Both the position numbers and the translations under genes were made by a program. From Lactuca virosa (Eukaryota; Streptophyta; Magnoliopsida; Asterales; Asteraceae), in NCBI GenBank assembly GCA_928212115.1, contig CAKMRJ010005634.1, forward strand, positions 116,650,873 through 116,714,872: a stretch of DNA of 64,000 bases. The letters are read 5' to 3'. Position 1 is the stretch's first letter. The number at the start of each line of letters is the position of its first letter. Shown here in pieces: positions 35,708 through 48,150 of this stretch. A model generated the notes under the pieces. That model saw only the letters and a list, made by a program, of their open reading frames with translations, made no database searches and was not told the DNA's origin.

Positions 35708-36603
35708 CCTGGTTTGAGGGATTCGGACACACCTTCGGGGGTGTCTGGACTCAAATCGAGGGATTAAAAGATTTTTATAAAGAAATGATTTTTCTAAAGA
35801 CTAAGTAAAAGAGTTTCGAGAAAGAAAGAACAAGGCGTGTGATGTGCGCGACCGGCCGAGCTCAAGTAAGTTTTCCCCAAAGTACCCATACAAGTTATTG
35901 TTATGATTATCTGTTCTAGTTTCAGTAGAACAACATGCTAGAATAGGACTAAGGATCTTGGAATGATGCGTTATGTGCATGCTTTATGTGTTCCAACTTT
36001 ATGAGAATTGCATGCTAGTACAGATCAGTCAGTATGATAGGCAGAATAGTATACACTTGATTATGTGTACTCAATGCACGAATGCTGCTTGCTATGTGCT
36101 TTTAGGAATTCTAGTTGTCTCTCACTAACTAGTAAACGAATATGTTACGTTACATATTGCAAGGACTAAATAATTTCAGAAGGTTGGGTCTAGCCCTGCT
36201 TCGCAGCTCTTGTCTGAGTCCAACCGATGTAGGGTAGGACCTCTCATTCAAAGAATTATCTAGTCTGAGTAATATGTAATAGTATTCGTGAGCTAGTTAG
36301 GGAAAGAAAGCAGGGACTTCTTGTGCAGCTGATGGCAGAGAGTGGGATGGCGATTACTTAGGGCAAGCCTAGGGCGAGAGTAGCACGAGAACCGCAGTAT
36401 TAGTAGAAAGGACTTGGTTGAGTTGAGGCAATTCTTGAGGAAAGTACGGATAGACGTGGAAGGTAGTATGGGCCCGTACTACTGAAAGCGGAGGATCCGT
36501 ACTCGATTCAAAAAGGGCCGAGACGAGACCGGGGACTTGTGATATGTATGTGAGCCTCGTTAGTGGAATATAGTTTGATGGTGGTTATGCTATGTTTTGC
36601 AGT
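35708..36603 (+). other. C 5' leader, non-coding
   Basis: About 0.9 kb separates the primer site and the gag start. I see no coding frame with recognisable content. Confidence 0.7.
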
Positions 36604-37802
36604 ATGGTGACCACACGACAAGGAGCGGGAGGCTCAGGATCAGGATCGGGTTCGGGTTCAGGGTCCGAACCAGTTAATGAGGGTCTACGCGAGTTCATCG
36701 CCTCAGAGATTACCAGGGGCATCCTTGAGTCGACTCCCATCATCTTCGGGTCGATCAAGGAGGGTATTGTAGAGTTGATGGAGGATCGTCTCAGGGCGTT
36801 CAGGAGTGATATGGCGGCTAGCCAGTCAGGACCACACACACTGTCCTTTAAGGACTTCAGGGGCAGTGGTGCATCAGATTTCCATGGGGCGTAGGACCCC
36901 ATTGCTGCCAGACGATGGATTGCAGACCTTGAGTCTGCACAGCTGATCAGCTTCTGCCCCGAGGGGTCGAAGGTACGATTTGCAGCAGGGTGTCTACGTG
37001 ACAGAGCTAGAGATTGGTGGGAGTCGGTTTGTGACTCTTTGGGAGCCGCGGCCATTGAGGCTATGACATGGCCGGACTTTGTGACACGATTCAGGACGGA
37101 GTTCGTGCCTGCGGTGGAGCTCCAGCAGTTGGCACGGGAGTTCTTGGATATGAGGCAGACGACAGAGACAGTAGCGGAGATCACCGCCAAGTTTCGGGAG
37201 AGGGCGTTACTGGTACCTCAGTACGCGGGTGATGAGGACATGAGGAGGACCCGCTACCACGACATGCTCCGAGCTGACATCCGGGAGCATGTCAGTTTTT
37301 CAGCTTGCCCTACCCTGGAGTCCATGATTGCCAGGGCAAGGGAGAGGGAGATTGATCTGGGTCACATTCTGAAGAGAAAGGCTGAGGAGGGACAGATGAC
37401 GGAGGGCTTCGGGGAAGAAGCCCAAGGGATCAGATCCGGGCCCAAGAGGCCCACCGAGTCGTAGCCGCTGCAGGAAATGCGACAAGTCGCATGAGGGACC
37501 ATGCAGGTTAGGATCGTCAGGTTGCTACAAGTGCGGCAAGACGGGGCACTTTAGCAGGGATTGTACTGCTCCTACTCCGGTATTTCAGACGTCCGAGTTG
37601 CTGTGTTTCCACTGCAACCAGAGGGGCCACAAGAGGGCCAATTGCCCTCAGTTGACAGCAGCAGGGCCAGTACAGGCGCCAGCTCCAGCGACCCTGCGGA
37701 TTACGGATGGCCGGCAGGGCAAGGCAGAGGCTCCGGTGGTGAGGAGCCGGGCATTTCAGCTGACAGCCGAGGAGGCACGCGCTGCACCCGATGTGGTGAC
37801 GG
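36604..37802 (+). pseudogene. gag: C gag (capsid and nucleocapsid)
   Basis: The ATG at 36604 opens MVTTRQGAGGSGSG with a Gly/Ser repeat. Capsid blocks follow: FKDFRGSGASDFHGA, ARRWIADLESAQ, FVTRFRTEFVPAVE and FRERALLVPQYAGDEDM. Three zinc knuckles are encoded at 37469-37680: CRKCDKSHEGPC, CYKCGKTGHFSRDC and CFHCNQRGHKRANC. A TAG at 36892-36894 and a frameshift near 37400 interrupt it. Without splicing of 37803-37876 the frame stops at 37820-37822, giving Gag alone; with splicing it joins protease. Confidence 0.92.
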
Positions 37803-37876
37803 GTATGATTCTTTCCCTCTGACCTATTTATATGAGATTTATGATAATGATATGTGCTCTGTGTATATACGTTTAG
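37803..37876 (+). other. Putative GT-AG intron between gag and protease of C
   Basis: The 74-nt segment starts GTATGATTC and ends ACGTTTAG, is AT-rich (unlike its GC-rich neighbours), and holds a stop in each surrounding frame. Joining ACGG (37799-37802) to GATCG (37877) puts the zinc-knuckle frame in register with the protease frame. The length is not a multiple of three. An equivalent segment of 79 nt occurs in G1 at 7689-7767. Confidence 0.7.
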
Positions 37877-38970
37877 GATCGTTCCATGTGAACGGTATTC
37901 CAGTCCAGGTGTTGTTTGATTCGGGGGCTACCCGATCCTTTGTTTCTCTTGCACTTAGCAAGAAGTTTCCTGAGTCCTCGGGCATGTTGGATTGCCCTTT
38001 AGAGGTCGAGATTGCGGACGACCGGTCGGTGCGAGCATCAGAGATCTTCCGAGATTGGGTATTCAGGTTGTTTGAAGAGCGGTATTTGGTTGACCTAGTT
38101 CCCATTCCATTGCGGGGAAACAAGGTCATTATTGGTATGGATTGGCTGAGTCCCAATGGGGCAAAGATAGATTGCGCACAGCAGTTAGTACGAGTCAGAG
38201 CCCCAAGTGGGGGAGAGTTAGTAATTCAGGGTGAGAGATCACAGCGAGGGCCAGCCTTCTGTTCGGCAGCGAGGGCAATGCGTTACCTTCAGCAGGGTTG
38301 CACAGGATATGTCGCATATGTCATGGACACCCGGGAGGCGGGTAAGGCGACGGTGGGCGATGTGCCCGTAGTACGAGAGTTCGCGGATGTATTCCCCGAG
38401 GAGCTGCCTGGGATACCTCCGGAGCGACAGGTGGAGTTCAGGATCGACCTAGTCCCTGGTGCGGCTCCGGTAGCCAAGACACCGTATCGGTTGGCTCCTC
38501 CTGAGATGCAGGAGTTGTCTACACAGCTTCAGGAGCTGTTAGACAGGGGTTTCATTCGACCGAGCAGTTCACCCTGGGGAGCCCCGATTCTGTTTGTGAA
38601 GAAGAAGGACGGGTCGCATCGGATGTGTATCGATTATAGGGAGCTGAATAAGGTAACGGTGAAGAACCGCTACCCACTCCCGAGGATTGACGACCTCTTT
38701 GACCAGCTTCAGGGAGCATCTTGGTTCTCCAAGATAGATTTGCGTTCAGGGTATCACCAGGTGAGGGTCAGAGAGGAGGATGTGCAGAAGACGGCATTTC
38801 GGACACGTTATGGCCACTATGAGTTCTTTGTGATGCCTTTCGGGCTCACCAATGCTCCTGCCGCGTTCATGGACCTCATGAACCTCGTGTGTAGACCAAT
38901 GTTAGACCGTTCGGTGATAGTATTTATTGATGATATCTTGGTTTACTCCAAGACGCGAAAAGCAACATGA
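37877..38970 (+). pseudogene. pol: C protease and N-terminal RT
   Basis: Protease has VLFDSGATRSFVSLALSKKF and VIIGMDWLSPNGAKID. After the linker (VFPEELPGIPPERQVEFRID) RT shows KKKDGSHRMCIDYRELNKVT, YPLPRIDDLFDQL, KIDLRSGYHQ, FGLTNAPAAFMDLMN and the catalytic FIDDILVYSK near 38927-38955. The frame is lost just after, at about 38957-38970, by a small insertion in an A-rich spot; RT continues in another frame from 38927. Confidence 0.93.
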
Positions 38971-41207
38971 GGAGCATTTGCGAGAGGTTCTAGAGACCTT
39001 GAGGAGGGAGAACTTGTATGCCAAGTTCTCCAAGTGTGAGTTCTGGTTGCGCGAGGTGCAGTTTCTTAGGCACCTTGTCATCCAGAACGGGATTTCGGTG
39101 GATCCGGCCAAGGTGGAGGCCGTGATGAGATGGGAGGTTCCGAAATCTCCATCTGAGATTCGGAGTTTCCTGGGATTGGCTGGCTACTATCGGAGATTCA
39201 TCCAGGATTTCTCCAAGATAGCATTACCTCTGACCAGGTTAACGAGGAAGGCCGTGGTCTTTCGTTGGGGGCCTGAGCAGCAGACAACATTCGAGACACT
39301 GAGACAGAGATTGTGCGAGGCGCCAATCTTAGCCTTGCCAGAGGGCATGGAGGATTTTGTTGTATACTGCGATGCGTCCACCTCAGGTTTGGGCGCAGCA
39401 TTGATGCAGAGAGGGCATGTCATCGCCTACGCGTCGAGGAAGCTGAAGCCTCATGAGGCGAACTACCCGACGCATGATTTGGAGTTGGGGGCCGTTGTGT
39501 TCGCCCTCAAGATTTGGCGTCATTACCTCTATGGGGTTCGCTGTACGATTTACACGGACCACAAGAGTTTGAGGTACCTCATGGACCAGCCAAATCTGAA
39601 TATGAGGCAGCGTCGGTGGCTTGATGTGGTAAAGGATTACGATTGTGAGATCCTCTACCACCCAGGGAAGGCCAATGTCGTGGCCGATGCGCTTAGCCGC
39701 AAGGCAGCACCGATCAGGGATATCTGTTTGAGGATGACGGTGGTGACTCCGCTTCTGGAGCGGATCCGGGAGGCTCAGCAGGAGGCTATGAAGGAGGAAC
39801 ATCGGAAGAGTGAGCGGATTGTGGGACAAGTTTCCTCCTTCGACCATGACAGCAGGGGATTATTGACATTACACCGCAGGGTGTGGGTTCCATACCTCGG
39901 AGGCGTGCGCCAGGTTCTGATGGAGGAGGCGCACAAATCCCGATTCTCCATTCATCCAGGGGCAACGAAGATGTATAGGGATCTTCGTCTGGACTATTGG
40001 TGGCCCTGCATGAAGCGGGATGTAGCATGGTACGTTGAGCGGTGCCTGACCTGCAGGAAGGTCAAGGCCGAACACCAGAGACCGCACGGCAAGATGCAGC
40101 CGTTGGATATCCCGCTGTGGAAATGGGAAGACATCATGATGGATTTCATCACCAAGCTTCCCAGGACAGCGCGGGGAGTGGATTCGATATGGGTCATCGT
40201 CGATCGGTTGACCAAGAGCGCCCACTTTATCCCGATTCAGGAGAGCATCTCGGCCGAGAAATTGGCCGATATCTACATCAGAGAGGTAGTGGCACGGCAT
40301 GGTGTGCAAGTTTTAGTGATTTCGGATAGGGGTGTGCGGTTCACTTCCAGGTTCTGGAAGAAGTTTCATGACGAGCTGGGTACTCGTCTGCATTTTAGTA
40401 CAGCCTTCCACCCGCAGACGGATGGCCAGAGCGAGCGGACATTCCAGACTCTGGAGGACATGTTGCGGGCGTGTGTTTTAGACTTCGGTGGTAGCTGGGA
40501 TACCTATCTTCCTTTAGCCAAGTTTTCATACAATAACAGCTATCACGTGAGTATTGACTGTCCTCCCTTCGAGATGTTGTACGGGAGGAAGTGCAGGACC
40601 CCGATATGTTGGGGCGAGGTTGGACAGAGAGTCATGGGGAGCACCGAAGTAGTGCTCAAGACGACAGAGAAGATTCAGCAGGTCCGGAGCAGGCTTCAGA
40701 CTGCTCAGAGTCGGCAGAAGAGTTATGCCGATAGGCGCCGATCAGACTTGGAGTTCCAGGTTGGGGATATGGTTCTCCTGAAAGTGTCGCCTTGGAAGGG
40801 CGTCATCCGATTCAGGAAGCGGGACAAGTTGGGTCCCAGGTATATTGGACCGTTTAGGGTTGCAGCCCGAGTGAGCAAGGTGGCATACCGGCTGGATCTG
40901 CCAGCCGAACTCAGTCAGATCCACAGCACTTTCCACGTCTCCCAGCTGCGGAAGTGCCTGGTGGACGACTCAGCGGTGGTACCTTTGGAGGACATCCAGG
41001 TTGATGACAGCCTGAATTATATCGCGGCCTGTGGCTATCCTAGACCGGAAGTCGAAGGAACTGAGGAACAAGAGGGTGGAGCTGGTGAAGGTGCAATGGC
41101 AGCACCGGAAGGGCTCGGAATGGACTTGGGAGCCCGCGGATGAGATGGTGAAGCATTATCCGGAGCTGTTCCGGGAGGGAGCGGCAGACTTCGAGGACGA
41201 AGTCTAA
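38971..41207 (+). pseudogene. pol: C RT end, RNase H, integrase and chromodomain-like tail
   Basis: RT ends with FLGLAGYYRRFI. RNase H has FVVYCDASTSGLG, ASRKLKPHE and VVADALSRK (about 39355-39705). Integrase has the zinc-binding HPGATKMYRD and CLTCRKVKAEH, and a complete triad in MMDFITKLP, VISDRGVRF and QTDGQSERT. The GPFRV and TFHVSQLRKCL blocks follow. Near 41020 a two-base loss shifts the frame; the other frame carries the tail with VQWQHRKGSEWTWEP and MVKHYPELF up to TAA at 41205-41207, typical of chromovirus chromodomain-like ends. Confidence 0.93.
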
Positions 41208-41224
41208 AATAAGTGAGGGAAATT

Positions 41225-42941
41225 TGTAACACCGGATTCCTGGTACGATTTTATTTAAGTATTTTCTTAAATTTTTGCCATGAACTCGGCGAGTCTGCGT
41301 CCCGACTCGCCGAGTAGCAGCGAGGTGGACACAGGATTTAAGCTGGGAACTCGGCGAGTCGACATATGGACTCGGCGAGTCCACCTGTCTGGATGAAACT
41401 CTATTTTCAGACATTGCACCCTATTTTACCCATTCTAAAACACCCATTTCGTCCTATTTTCCTCCCAGAGAGCAGTAGAGAACTACCCTAGCTCTTTTAG
41501 TGTTCTTGAGTGATTTTGATATTCCAAAGAAGGTTTTGGAGCTTAGAAGCAGAAGGAGGAAGTTGGAGTGTTCCAGAAGTGAAGGTAGATCCGAAATCTA
41601 CTCTGGGGAAGGCATCAAATCAGGTAATAAAACTCTCACTTTGCTCATTAGCTCTTAGGTTCCTTTTTGTCCCCAATGGTTGATCTTCAAGCCTTAAAAC
41701 CCCCAGATTTCATGTGTATATGTGATAACCAGACCCTAGGAACTGAGACCCATGAGTTGGATCAGTTGCATGTCTCAGATTTGGCCAGATTGGGTGAAGA
41801 GTCAAAGGGAACTCGGCGAGTGCCAAAGTGCACTCGGCGAGTTCCATGAAGATGGCCTTAGACTCGACGAGTTGGATGAACAACTCAGCGAGTCCTATGA
41901 AGATTTCCTGGTACTCGGCGAGTCGTTCTTCAAACTCGGCGAGTCCCTTGAATATAGCCTTGAACTCGGCGAGTTGTTCTTCAAACTCGGCGAGTCATAT
42001 GAACTGTCACTAGGATAAGAAGGGTTTAAGTGTAGGAGGTCCAACCCTTCGTAGTCGCACGTGGAATTAGCAATTTAACGTGTAGCTATAGTCCCAGAAT
42101 CTCCAAAATCTCCAAGGTTGATGTTCTGATGGAAGATTGGAGCGAATTGTGAGATCTGTTCGTCGGACTCGGCGAGTCCCCCCTTGGACTCGGCGAGTCC
42201 AGTCGCGGGTTTGTTAGTTGTCCCCGTTTAGCGAGTCACGCTGACTCAGTGACTGGGAACAGGGACCCGATGAGTCAGATTCGGGCTAGACGTAGAAGGA
42301 CTCGGCGAGTCGCTATATGGACTCGGCGAGTCCGGTCAATCAGAGAGTTGACTTTGACCAAGAAGTTGACTTTAACCAGTCATTTGACCTAAGGGGTATT
42401 TATGAGTACCTAATCCATGATTACAGATTTATAGCCGGAGGGTTACTGGTGCGGCAGCCAGGCGTAGGTTGAGCGGGTTTTCAGCAGCTACCCTCGAGGT
42501 GAGTTACCTTCCAGTAGAAGTGGGTCTAAGGCCACAATGCCGGCTCACTAGTAGGAGTCGTATGATAGATGATTGTCTGTGTGATAATCATCTAGGTTTG
42601 TTACTACCTGATATGCTTTATGTGCTAGCAGATTATGATGTATGGGTTATGTGATATGTTATTATGTGGTAGCAGTAGTAGGGGTGAAACAGTCCCCGAT
42701 CCGGTCGACAGAACCGAAGGGGTAGGCCAGCACCCAGATATGCTAGGCAGTATCCGGTCGACAGGACCGAAGGGGAGGGTCGGGCACCCAGAAATGCCCG
42801 GCAGACATGTATGCTATGTGATTGTATGGTATGATCGGTTTTCAGACATGAATTAATATTATGAATGTTTTGTAACGATGTTTTTATGTATTAACGTAAT
42901 TTAAAAATGAAATTTTTAGCTGGTATTTTTGGGATGTTACA
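41225..42941 (+). repeat. 3' LTR of C
   Basis: It starts TGTAACACC right after the purine-rich 'aagtgagggaaatt' and ends GATGTTACA at 42941. It is 1717 bp, shorter than the left LTR by a single block of about 170 bp missing after 'ttgtatggtatga' (about 42833). The palindrome array is retained (41280-42330). Confidence 0.95.
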
Positions 42942-44297
42942 AGTGGTGGTGGTAGATTGGGAAATTATCGGAGGTGGTAAGGGAGTTGTAGAAATAGGAG
43001 TAGAAGTAACTGGTGGTGGTGGTGGTAAAGAAGTTGTAGTTGGTGATGTGGTAGGTGGAGGAATAGGTGGAACAGAAACTGAAACTGTCGGTTTCGGTGA
43101 TGAAGGTGGGGTAGGAATTTTGTCATGAATAGGTTCGGTTGGAGTTGGGGAGCGGGGAGGAGTATTACCTCTCGGTGATTCATGATGACTTTCCTCTTCT
43201 TCATCTTCCTTTTCATTTTCTGAGGTAGGAGGAGTGGGACTCTTGGACCTTCTGGCCATCTCTTTTAATCTTCTTGGGCTTGGAAGAATCTCCTTTATTA
43301 GACTTTCGCTTCTTTGACTTAGAAGCCTTAGACTTGTCCTCCTCTGTTGTCTCCTTCTTTGTTGTAGTCCTTTTCCCTCAGTTTCCAGGCTTGTCCACAG
43401 CTTCCAGGGCAGCCTGCTGTTCTGGAGAAAGGACTCTCGGTCCTGTAGGAGTAAGTTTGTGATAATCAGCCATTACCGTACTCTGGGCTGTGACACATCG
43501 ATACATAGACTCAGGAATAGAGCCATTGTGAGGGAACTTGATTGGATCAGAAATAATGATCTTCTTGGTGTGAAACGTGGCAATTGACGCGACTAGGGCA
43601 TCCTTCATTACAGGAATATCCAAAGTGTTAATCGCCCTACGTGTAATAAGAGTCCAGAAGCGTCCACACGAAATCTCTGAATGCCTCGTAGAAGTGTTGA
43701 GGCTCTGCACAACTTGAGACCAGATAATCGTCCCATAATCAAGATTTAGACCATTGTAAAGTCCATAGAGAAGGGTCAGAAAAGCCTTGCTGGTGCCATC
43801 AGATCCACCACTCCTTTCTGCTAAACTCTTGATGAGAAGAGTAAGCAATCCATTCCACTGAGATGGTAAACACGACTTCTTAACCTTTGTAACTGTGGTG
43901 AGCACATCCGTATACCCCATCTCTTAAAGCATCGAGAATAATTGAGTAGTCGTGATAAAGTCTGGCGAGATGACACAGGAATCCACGGCAAGATGCATCA
44001 ACGAACAAAATCTCCCCTTTGAAATAGAAGCCTTTTATTATGTATTTGAAAGTAGATGCGTTCTTTGTTCTTGTCATACATGGCAGTAGAGTAGACCTGC
44101 GATAAGAGCGACATCGGAACGGCTTCCACCTGCGTTAGGGCTAGAACCAACGATGAATACTTCAAACATTCAACTACGTGCAACATATATGAATCATACA
44201 AAAATGGATTGAGTTTGATGATTATATTCTGATTTGGCTTTATCGAAAGCAATGTGGACGAAGCAGTCTGATCGTGAACTGATGAAGAAGCCGCCAT
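42942..44297 (-). pseudogene. B accessory ORF, N-terminal third
   Basis: The ATG at 44297 opens MAASSSVHDQTASS, like the MAASQSVPK start of the S accessory ORF. After a frame break near 44010, the frame 43920-43378 contains IKSLAERSGGSDGTSKAFL, LDYGTIIWSQVV and HSEISCGRFWTLI, which parallel LILRGLSGKHGGTDTMSKD, VDITEVLWQDF and PQEISSPRFWAPT in S (59777-60328). A basic Lys/Ser stretch follows, then a proline-rich region (43259-42950) cut by gypsy C. No membrane segment or signal peptide is visible. The product is unknown; the conserved block and homology to S argue it is a real element gene. Confidence 0.82.
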
Positions 44298-46028
44298 TGT
44301 TGATCGAAGAAGGAAGATGAACAGTTTGAACTTGCCTTGTAATTTGAGAGAATTTGTTGCTGGTAAAAGACAAACAAAAGTAGAACCCCTTTATATACCG
44401 TTGCCAGGAGAGAGAAAAATCATGACGATAATGACGTGATCACTAAAACGTCGCCTGAAAAAGCGCGATGTGACAGTGTGGTTACTCCCAGGAATACGTC
44501 AGCACGCGTGGGTATAGAGACCGTTCAAATTCACGCGCCCAAATTCTTATCCTCAATCGTCGTTTGAAATTCTGCATCGTTCCAAAATTCAGGATAACCC
44601 CTGTTTAGCCATAAGATAAACAAAACTCGAACCAACAGCAACCAGAAAGTTGGAAAATAAAATTTTCGTGCAATAGAGTGACAAAAGATAAAGAAATAAA
44701 GCAAATGTGTATGGGATGTGAGTGATGTCTCATTATAAGACAGAAAGCAGGGGATTCCGGAAAAGAATCGCTTCCTTCAAAGTCAAGAGAGACTTGAAGT
44801 GCTTGTGTGGTTTCCCGAAAAATACGATCAAGTGTTTGTTGAGAAACAATGAAAGGCTTCTTTTAATTATTAGGCTTTGGGTAGCTTATCTTCAACCGAA
44901 CTTCGAGTCTTAACATAAGACCGAACGTTGGAAGAAGTACTTGTGAGACCGATGTGGTCTGTTGAACAAGTAGGTAGGATATTTTATGACTAAAGAAGAT
45001 ATAGAAATCTTAAAAAACAAAAATAAACTGGATCTTTATGGGAAGAAAAGCCTTGGTGTTAGACGAATTCATAAAAGATCACTCAAAAATAAAAATAAGA
45101 TTTCAATCGGTAATCAGTAAGATCTTGAATGTAAGAATTCACCGTCAATTCATTATAGGTGTTGAATTTTGGGTTTCACTTAGCACGTGGTATACGCATC
45201 TAAGATCATAAACACAGATTTTGTGCAACCATAAACCTCAGTGGTAAGGACCGAGAGTCTCAAGGGTTGCAGTGATGAACCGAAAGTAGATGGAGAATAT
45301 AAGGAAGGTGGTTTAAAGAACCGAAGGTACCTTCTGCTATATAGGTGGGACAAAGCAGAAACACTCTTAACTCATATGAGAAGAGTAAGGTAGCTCTAGA
45401 CTGAGTTAAGTTTAATAGCCTGATTGGGAAGAAACGATAGGTAGAGATCGATTCATTAAGGCTTTGCTCTTAGTCAAAGAGGCTTTGGTCAACATGCAGC
45501 AGCATGCTTCTAGGGACCCTTAACTAGTTCTTATGGAAATGATTGTACCTGCCTTAGCTCCAAATTCTGTTGGACTGGTTCACTTATGATCTAATAAAAA
45601 GAAAGAGCAAACAAACACACCACACAAACAAAACAAACAAACAAACAAAACAAAAAATATTTTTGAGATTTGAAGTTTTCTGAAAAATAATAAAAACAGA
45701 AAGAGAAAATATTTTTGGAGTTTTGAAGTTTTCTGAAAAATAATAAAAACAGAAAGAGAAAATATTTTTGGAGTTTTTAAGTTTTCTGAAAAAATAAAAT
45801 AAAACAAAACCAGAAAGTAGTTAAAAGAATAGAGATTATAGAAAACACAAAATATACAACCGAAACCTTATCTTTATTGAATGAAGCAAAATAGACCGAG
45901 CGTTCGGTTCATTTCGGTTCCTTAAAATTCCAGAGCCGAAATAGGACCGAGCGTTCGGTTCATTTCGGTTCCCGAAAATTTTGGAGCCGAAATAGACCGA
46001 GCGGTCGCTCCATTTCGCTTGTCTAATT
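44298..46028 (-). other. B non-coding tract between pol and accessory ORF, with tandem repeats
   Basis: No gene is visible. A unit of about 68 bp ('gaagttttctgaaaaataat', 'acagaaagagaaaatatttt') recurs three times at about 45670-45830. A unit of about 65 bp containing ACCGAGCGTTCGGT and 'tcatttcggttcc' recurs at about 45894, 45951 and, diverged, 45995. This region probably holds the promoter or leader for the accessory ORF (inference). Confidence 0.75.
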
Positions 46029-46573
46029 TTAGTGTAAGATTTGAGGATTCGGTACCGACTCTGCTTCCATCATTCCCAGGCCTTGTAAAATTTTATTGAA
46101 ACTTGCTTCAGGTAAGGCCTTAGTGAATATGTCAGCCAGTTGATCAGAGGATCGAACAAAATGCACTTCCACGTTCCCATCTTCTACATGATCCTTGATG
46201 AAATGATATCTAAGTGCAATGTGCTTAGTCTTTGAGTGTTGCACTGGATTGTGACAAATCCTTATTGCACTTTCTGAGTCACAATAGAGAGGAATCTTCT
46301 TCATATTTAGCCCGTAATCTCTCAGTTGACTTTGAATCCATATGACTTGAGAAGTACAAGATGCAGCAGCTATATACTCAGCTTCGGCTGTTGAAAGTGA
46401 CACGCAGGTTTGCTTTTTGGACTGCCAGCTAACGAGTTTTCCATCAAGAAATTGGCATCCACCTGTAGTGCTCTTTCGGTCTAGACCACATCCTCCAAGA
46501 TCAGCATCAGAAAAGGCTTGAATGAAGAATCCAGATCTTGCAGGATACCAGAGACCGAGAGATGAGGTTCGCT
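46029..46573 (-). pseudogene. pol: B RNase H domain
   Basis: The frame 46403-46029 includes LSTAEAEYIAAASCTSQVIW, LYCDSESAIRICHNPVQHSK and ADIFTKALPEASFNKI, with the Glu and Asp residues of copia RNase H. The N-terminal half (46573-46404) is present in other frames, with WYPARSGFFIQAF-like and DCQFLDGKLVSWQSKKQ-like stretches. Confidence 0.88.
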
Positions 46574-47787
46574 TCAGGTAACGAATATATTCTTCACTGC
46601 CACCATGTGAGGTTCTCTTGGATTAGCTTGAAACCTGGCACAATAACAAACAGAAAACATAATGTCCGGTCTACTAGCTGTTAGATACATGAGGGACCCT
46701 ATCATTTGTCGATAAAGTGTCATGTCAACAGCAGGTTTTTCCAGAGATGGAGTTAACTTGGTGCCAAATGCCATAGGAACCTTCACTTTAGAGTCTCCTG
46801 TCATGCCAAATTTTGTTAGTAAGGTCTTTGTATACGCCTCCTGGTTGATAAAGATACCTTCTGGTCCCTGTCTAATATTCAAACCAAGGAAAAAATTAAT
46901 CGGACCCATTGCGCTCATTTCAAATTTAGTCTCCATCAACTTCCTGAATTCAGCTGTTAAGCTAGGATTCGTAGAGCCGAAGATGATGTCATCGACATAG
47001 ATTTGAACTATCATTAGATGTTCGCCTTCTTTCTTTCGAAAGAAGGTTGGGTCAACCGAACCTTGCTTAAATTTCGACATTTTCAGAAAGCGAGTTAAAG
47101 TTTCATACCAGGCCCTTGGTGCTTGCTTCAAGCCATATACCGCTTTATCCAGCACATAGCAATGATCAGGAAATTTCTCATTTACGAACCCGGGAGGTTG
47201 TTCAACATACACTGTCTCTTCTAGTTCTCCATTCAAGAAAGCACATTTGACATCCATTTGGAAGACTTCGAATTTTTGTGAGCAGCATATGCAAGGAAGA
47301 TTCTTACTGATTCCAACCTAGCTACTGGAGCAAAGGTTTCCTCATAATCTATCCCTTCCTCTTGACAATAACCTTTAACCACCAACCGAGCCTTGTTGCG
47401 AATGACATTACCCTCTTTATCCAATTTATTTCTGAAGACCCATTTTAAGCCAACCACTGAAGCATCCTTTGGTGTAGGAATCAGCCTCCAAACTCGGTTG
47501 CGTTCAAACTCATGGAGCTCATCTTGCATTGCTTGAACCCAATCAGAATGATCAAGTGCAGCATTAATTGTTTTTGGCTCAACCTTGGAGATGAATGAAT
47601 TAAACATACAGCATTCAACTTTAGAGAATAATGCAGTTTGTTTCGCTTTCAACTGTGAACGAGTGAGCACTTTTTCAGATGATTCTCCAATAATTTGAGC
47701 TTTGGGATGGTCTTTGGTCCATTTGACTAATGGAGGATAATTTGGATCATATGCAGGATCCAATTCAGCATCCACCTCCTCTTCCAA
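46574..47787 (-). pseudogene. pol: B reverse transcriptase
   Basis: The N-terminal frame (47787-47233) has DHSDWVQAMQDELHEFERN, WVFRNKLDKEG and FAPVARLESVRIFLAYA. The second frame (47257-46574) has MDVKCAFLNGELEETVYV, VYGLKQAPRAWYETL and the catalytic QIYVDDIIFGS, then SRPDIMFSVC. A single frameshift near 47245 separates two otherwise open frames. It is the best preserved copia RT in the window. Confidence 0.92.
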
Positions 47788-48150
47788 TTCTGATTGATCA
47801 CCCTCGCCTTCGTCAGTTGTATTCTCTTTCTCCCCTCGACTGGCGAAGTGAAACCTGTCGCAGTATCAGAATTTGCATCCTCTGTTGGAGATGGATTCTC
47901 CCCCTCGATTGAACTGCTATTGAGTGGGTTTGTAGCAGAGTTGTCCCCTACACCTGGACCTTTAAGAATCGGGGATGAAATTGGATTCTCCCCCTCGAAA
48001 GATACTCTAGTTGTCTTTGGTGCTGGTGAACTCTCCCCCTTGAATATTGGGTCGTTAATTGGAGAGTCAGTTGAGGATTGACCATCTGTAGTTTTAAGAG
48101 GTTCACTTTCCATTTCTTTGGCAGCTTCATCTATGATCTTTTTGAGATTA
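47788..48150 (-). pseudogene. pol: B integrase-RT linker with repeated purine tracts
   Basis: The frame 48113-47727 is rich in Ser, Pro and Glu and contains the phrase GENP with variants repeated. It is underlain by three GGGGGAG tracts on the element strand (48042-48031, 47996-47986, 47906-47896), each like the polypurine tract of B. Confidence 0.8.

Larger units (their letters stand above)
33808..42941 (+). mobile_element. C: Ty3/gypsy chromovirus-type element, nearly complete
   Basis: LTRs are 33808-35692 and 41225-42941, both TGTAACACC...GATGTTACA. The target duplication AGTGG is perfect (33803-33807 and 42942-42946). In order there are primer site, leader, gag, intron-like segment, protease, RT, RNase H, integrase and a chromodomain-like tail. 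It is the youngest and most intact element here. One stop and about three frameshifts prevent expression of a full polyprotein. Confidence 0.95.

Noticed and set aside
36585..37190. Minus-strand frame of 201 codons opposite C gag
   Set aside because: It lies antisense to a well supported gag and has no recognisable domain.
45580..45807. Minus-strand frame of 75 codons, Phe/Leu-rich
   Set aside because: It is a translation of the A/T-rich 68-bp tandem repeat in the non-coding tract of B.
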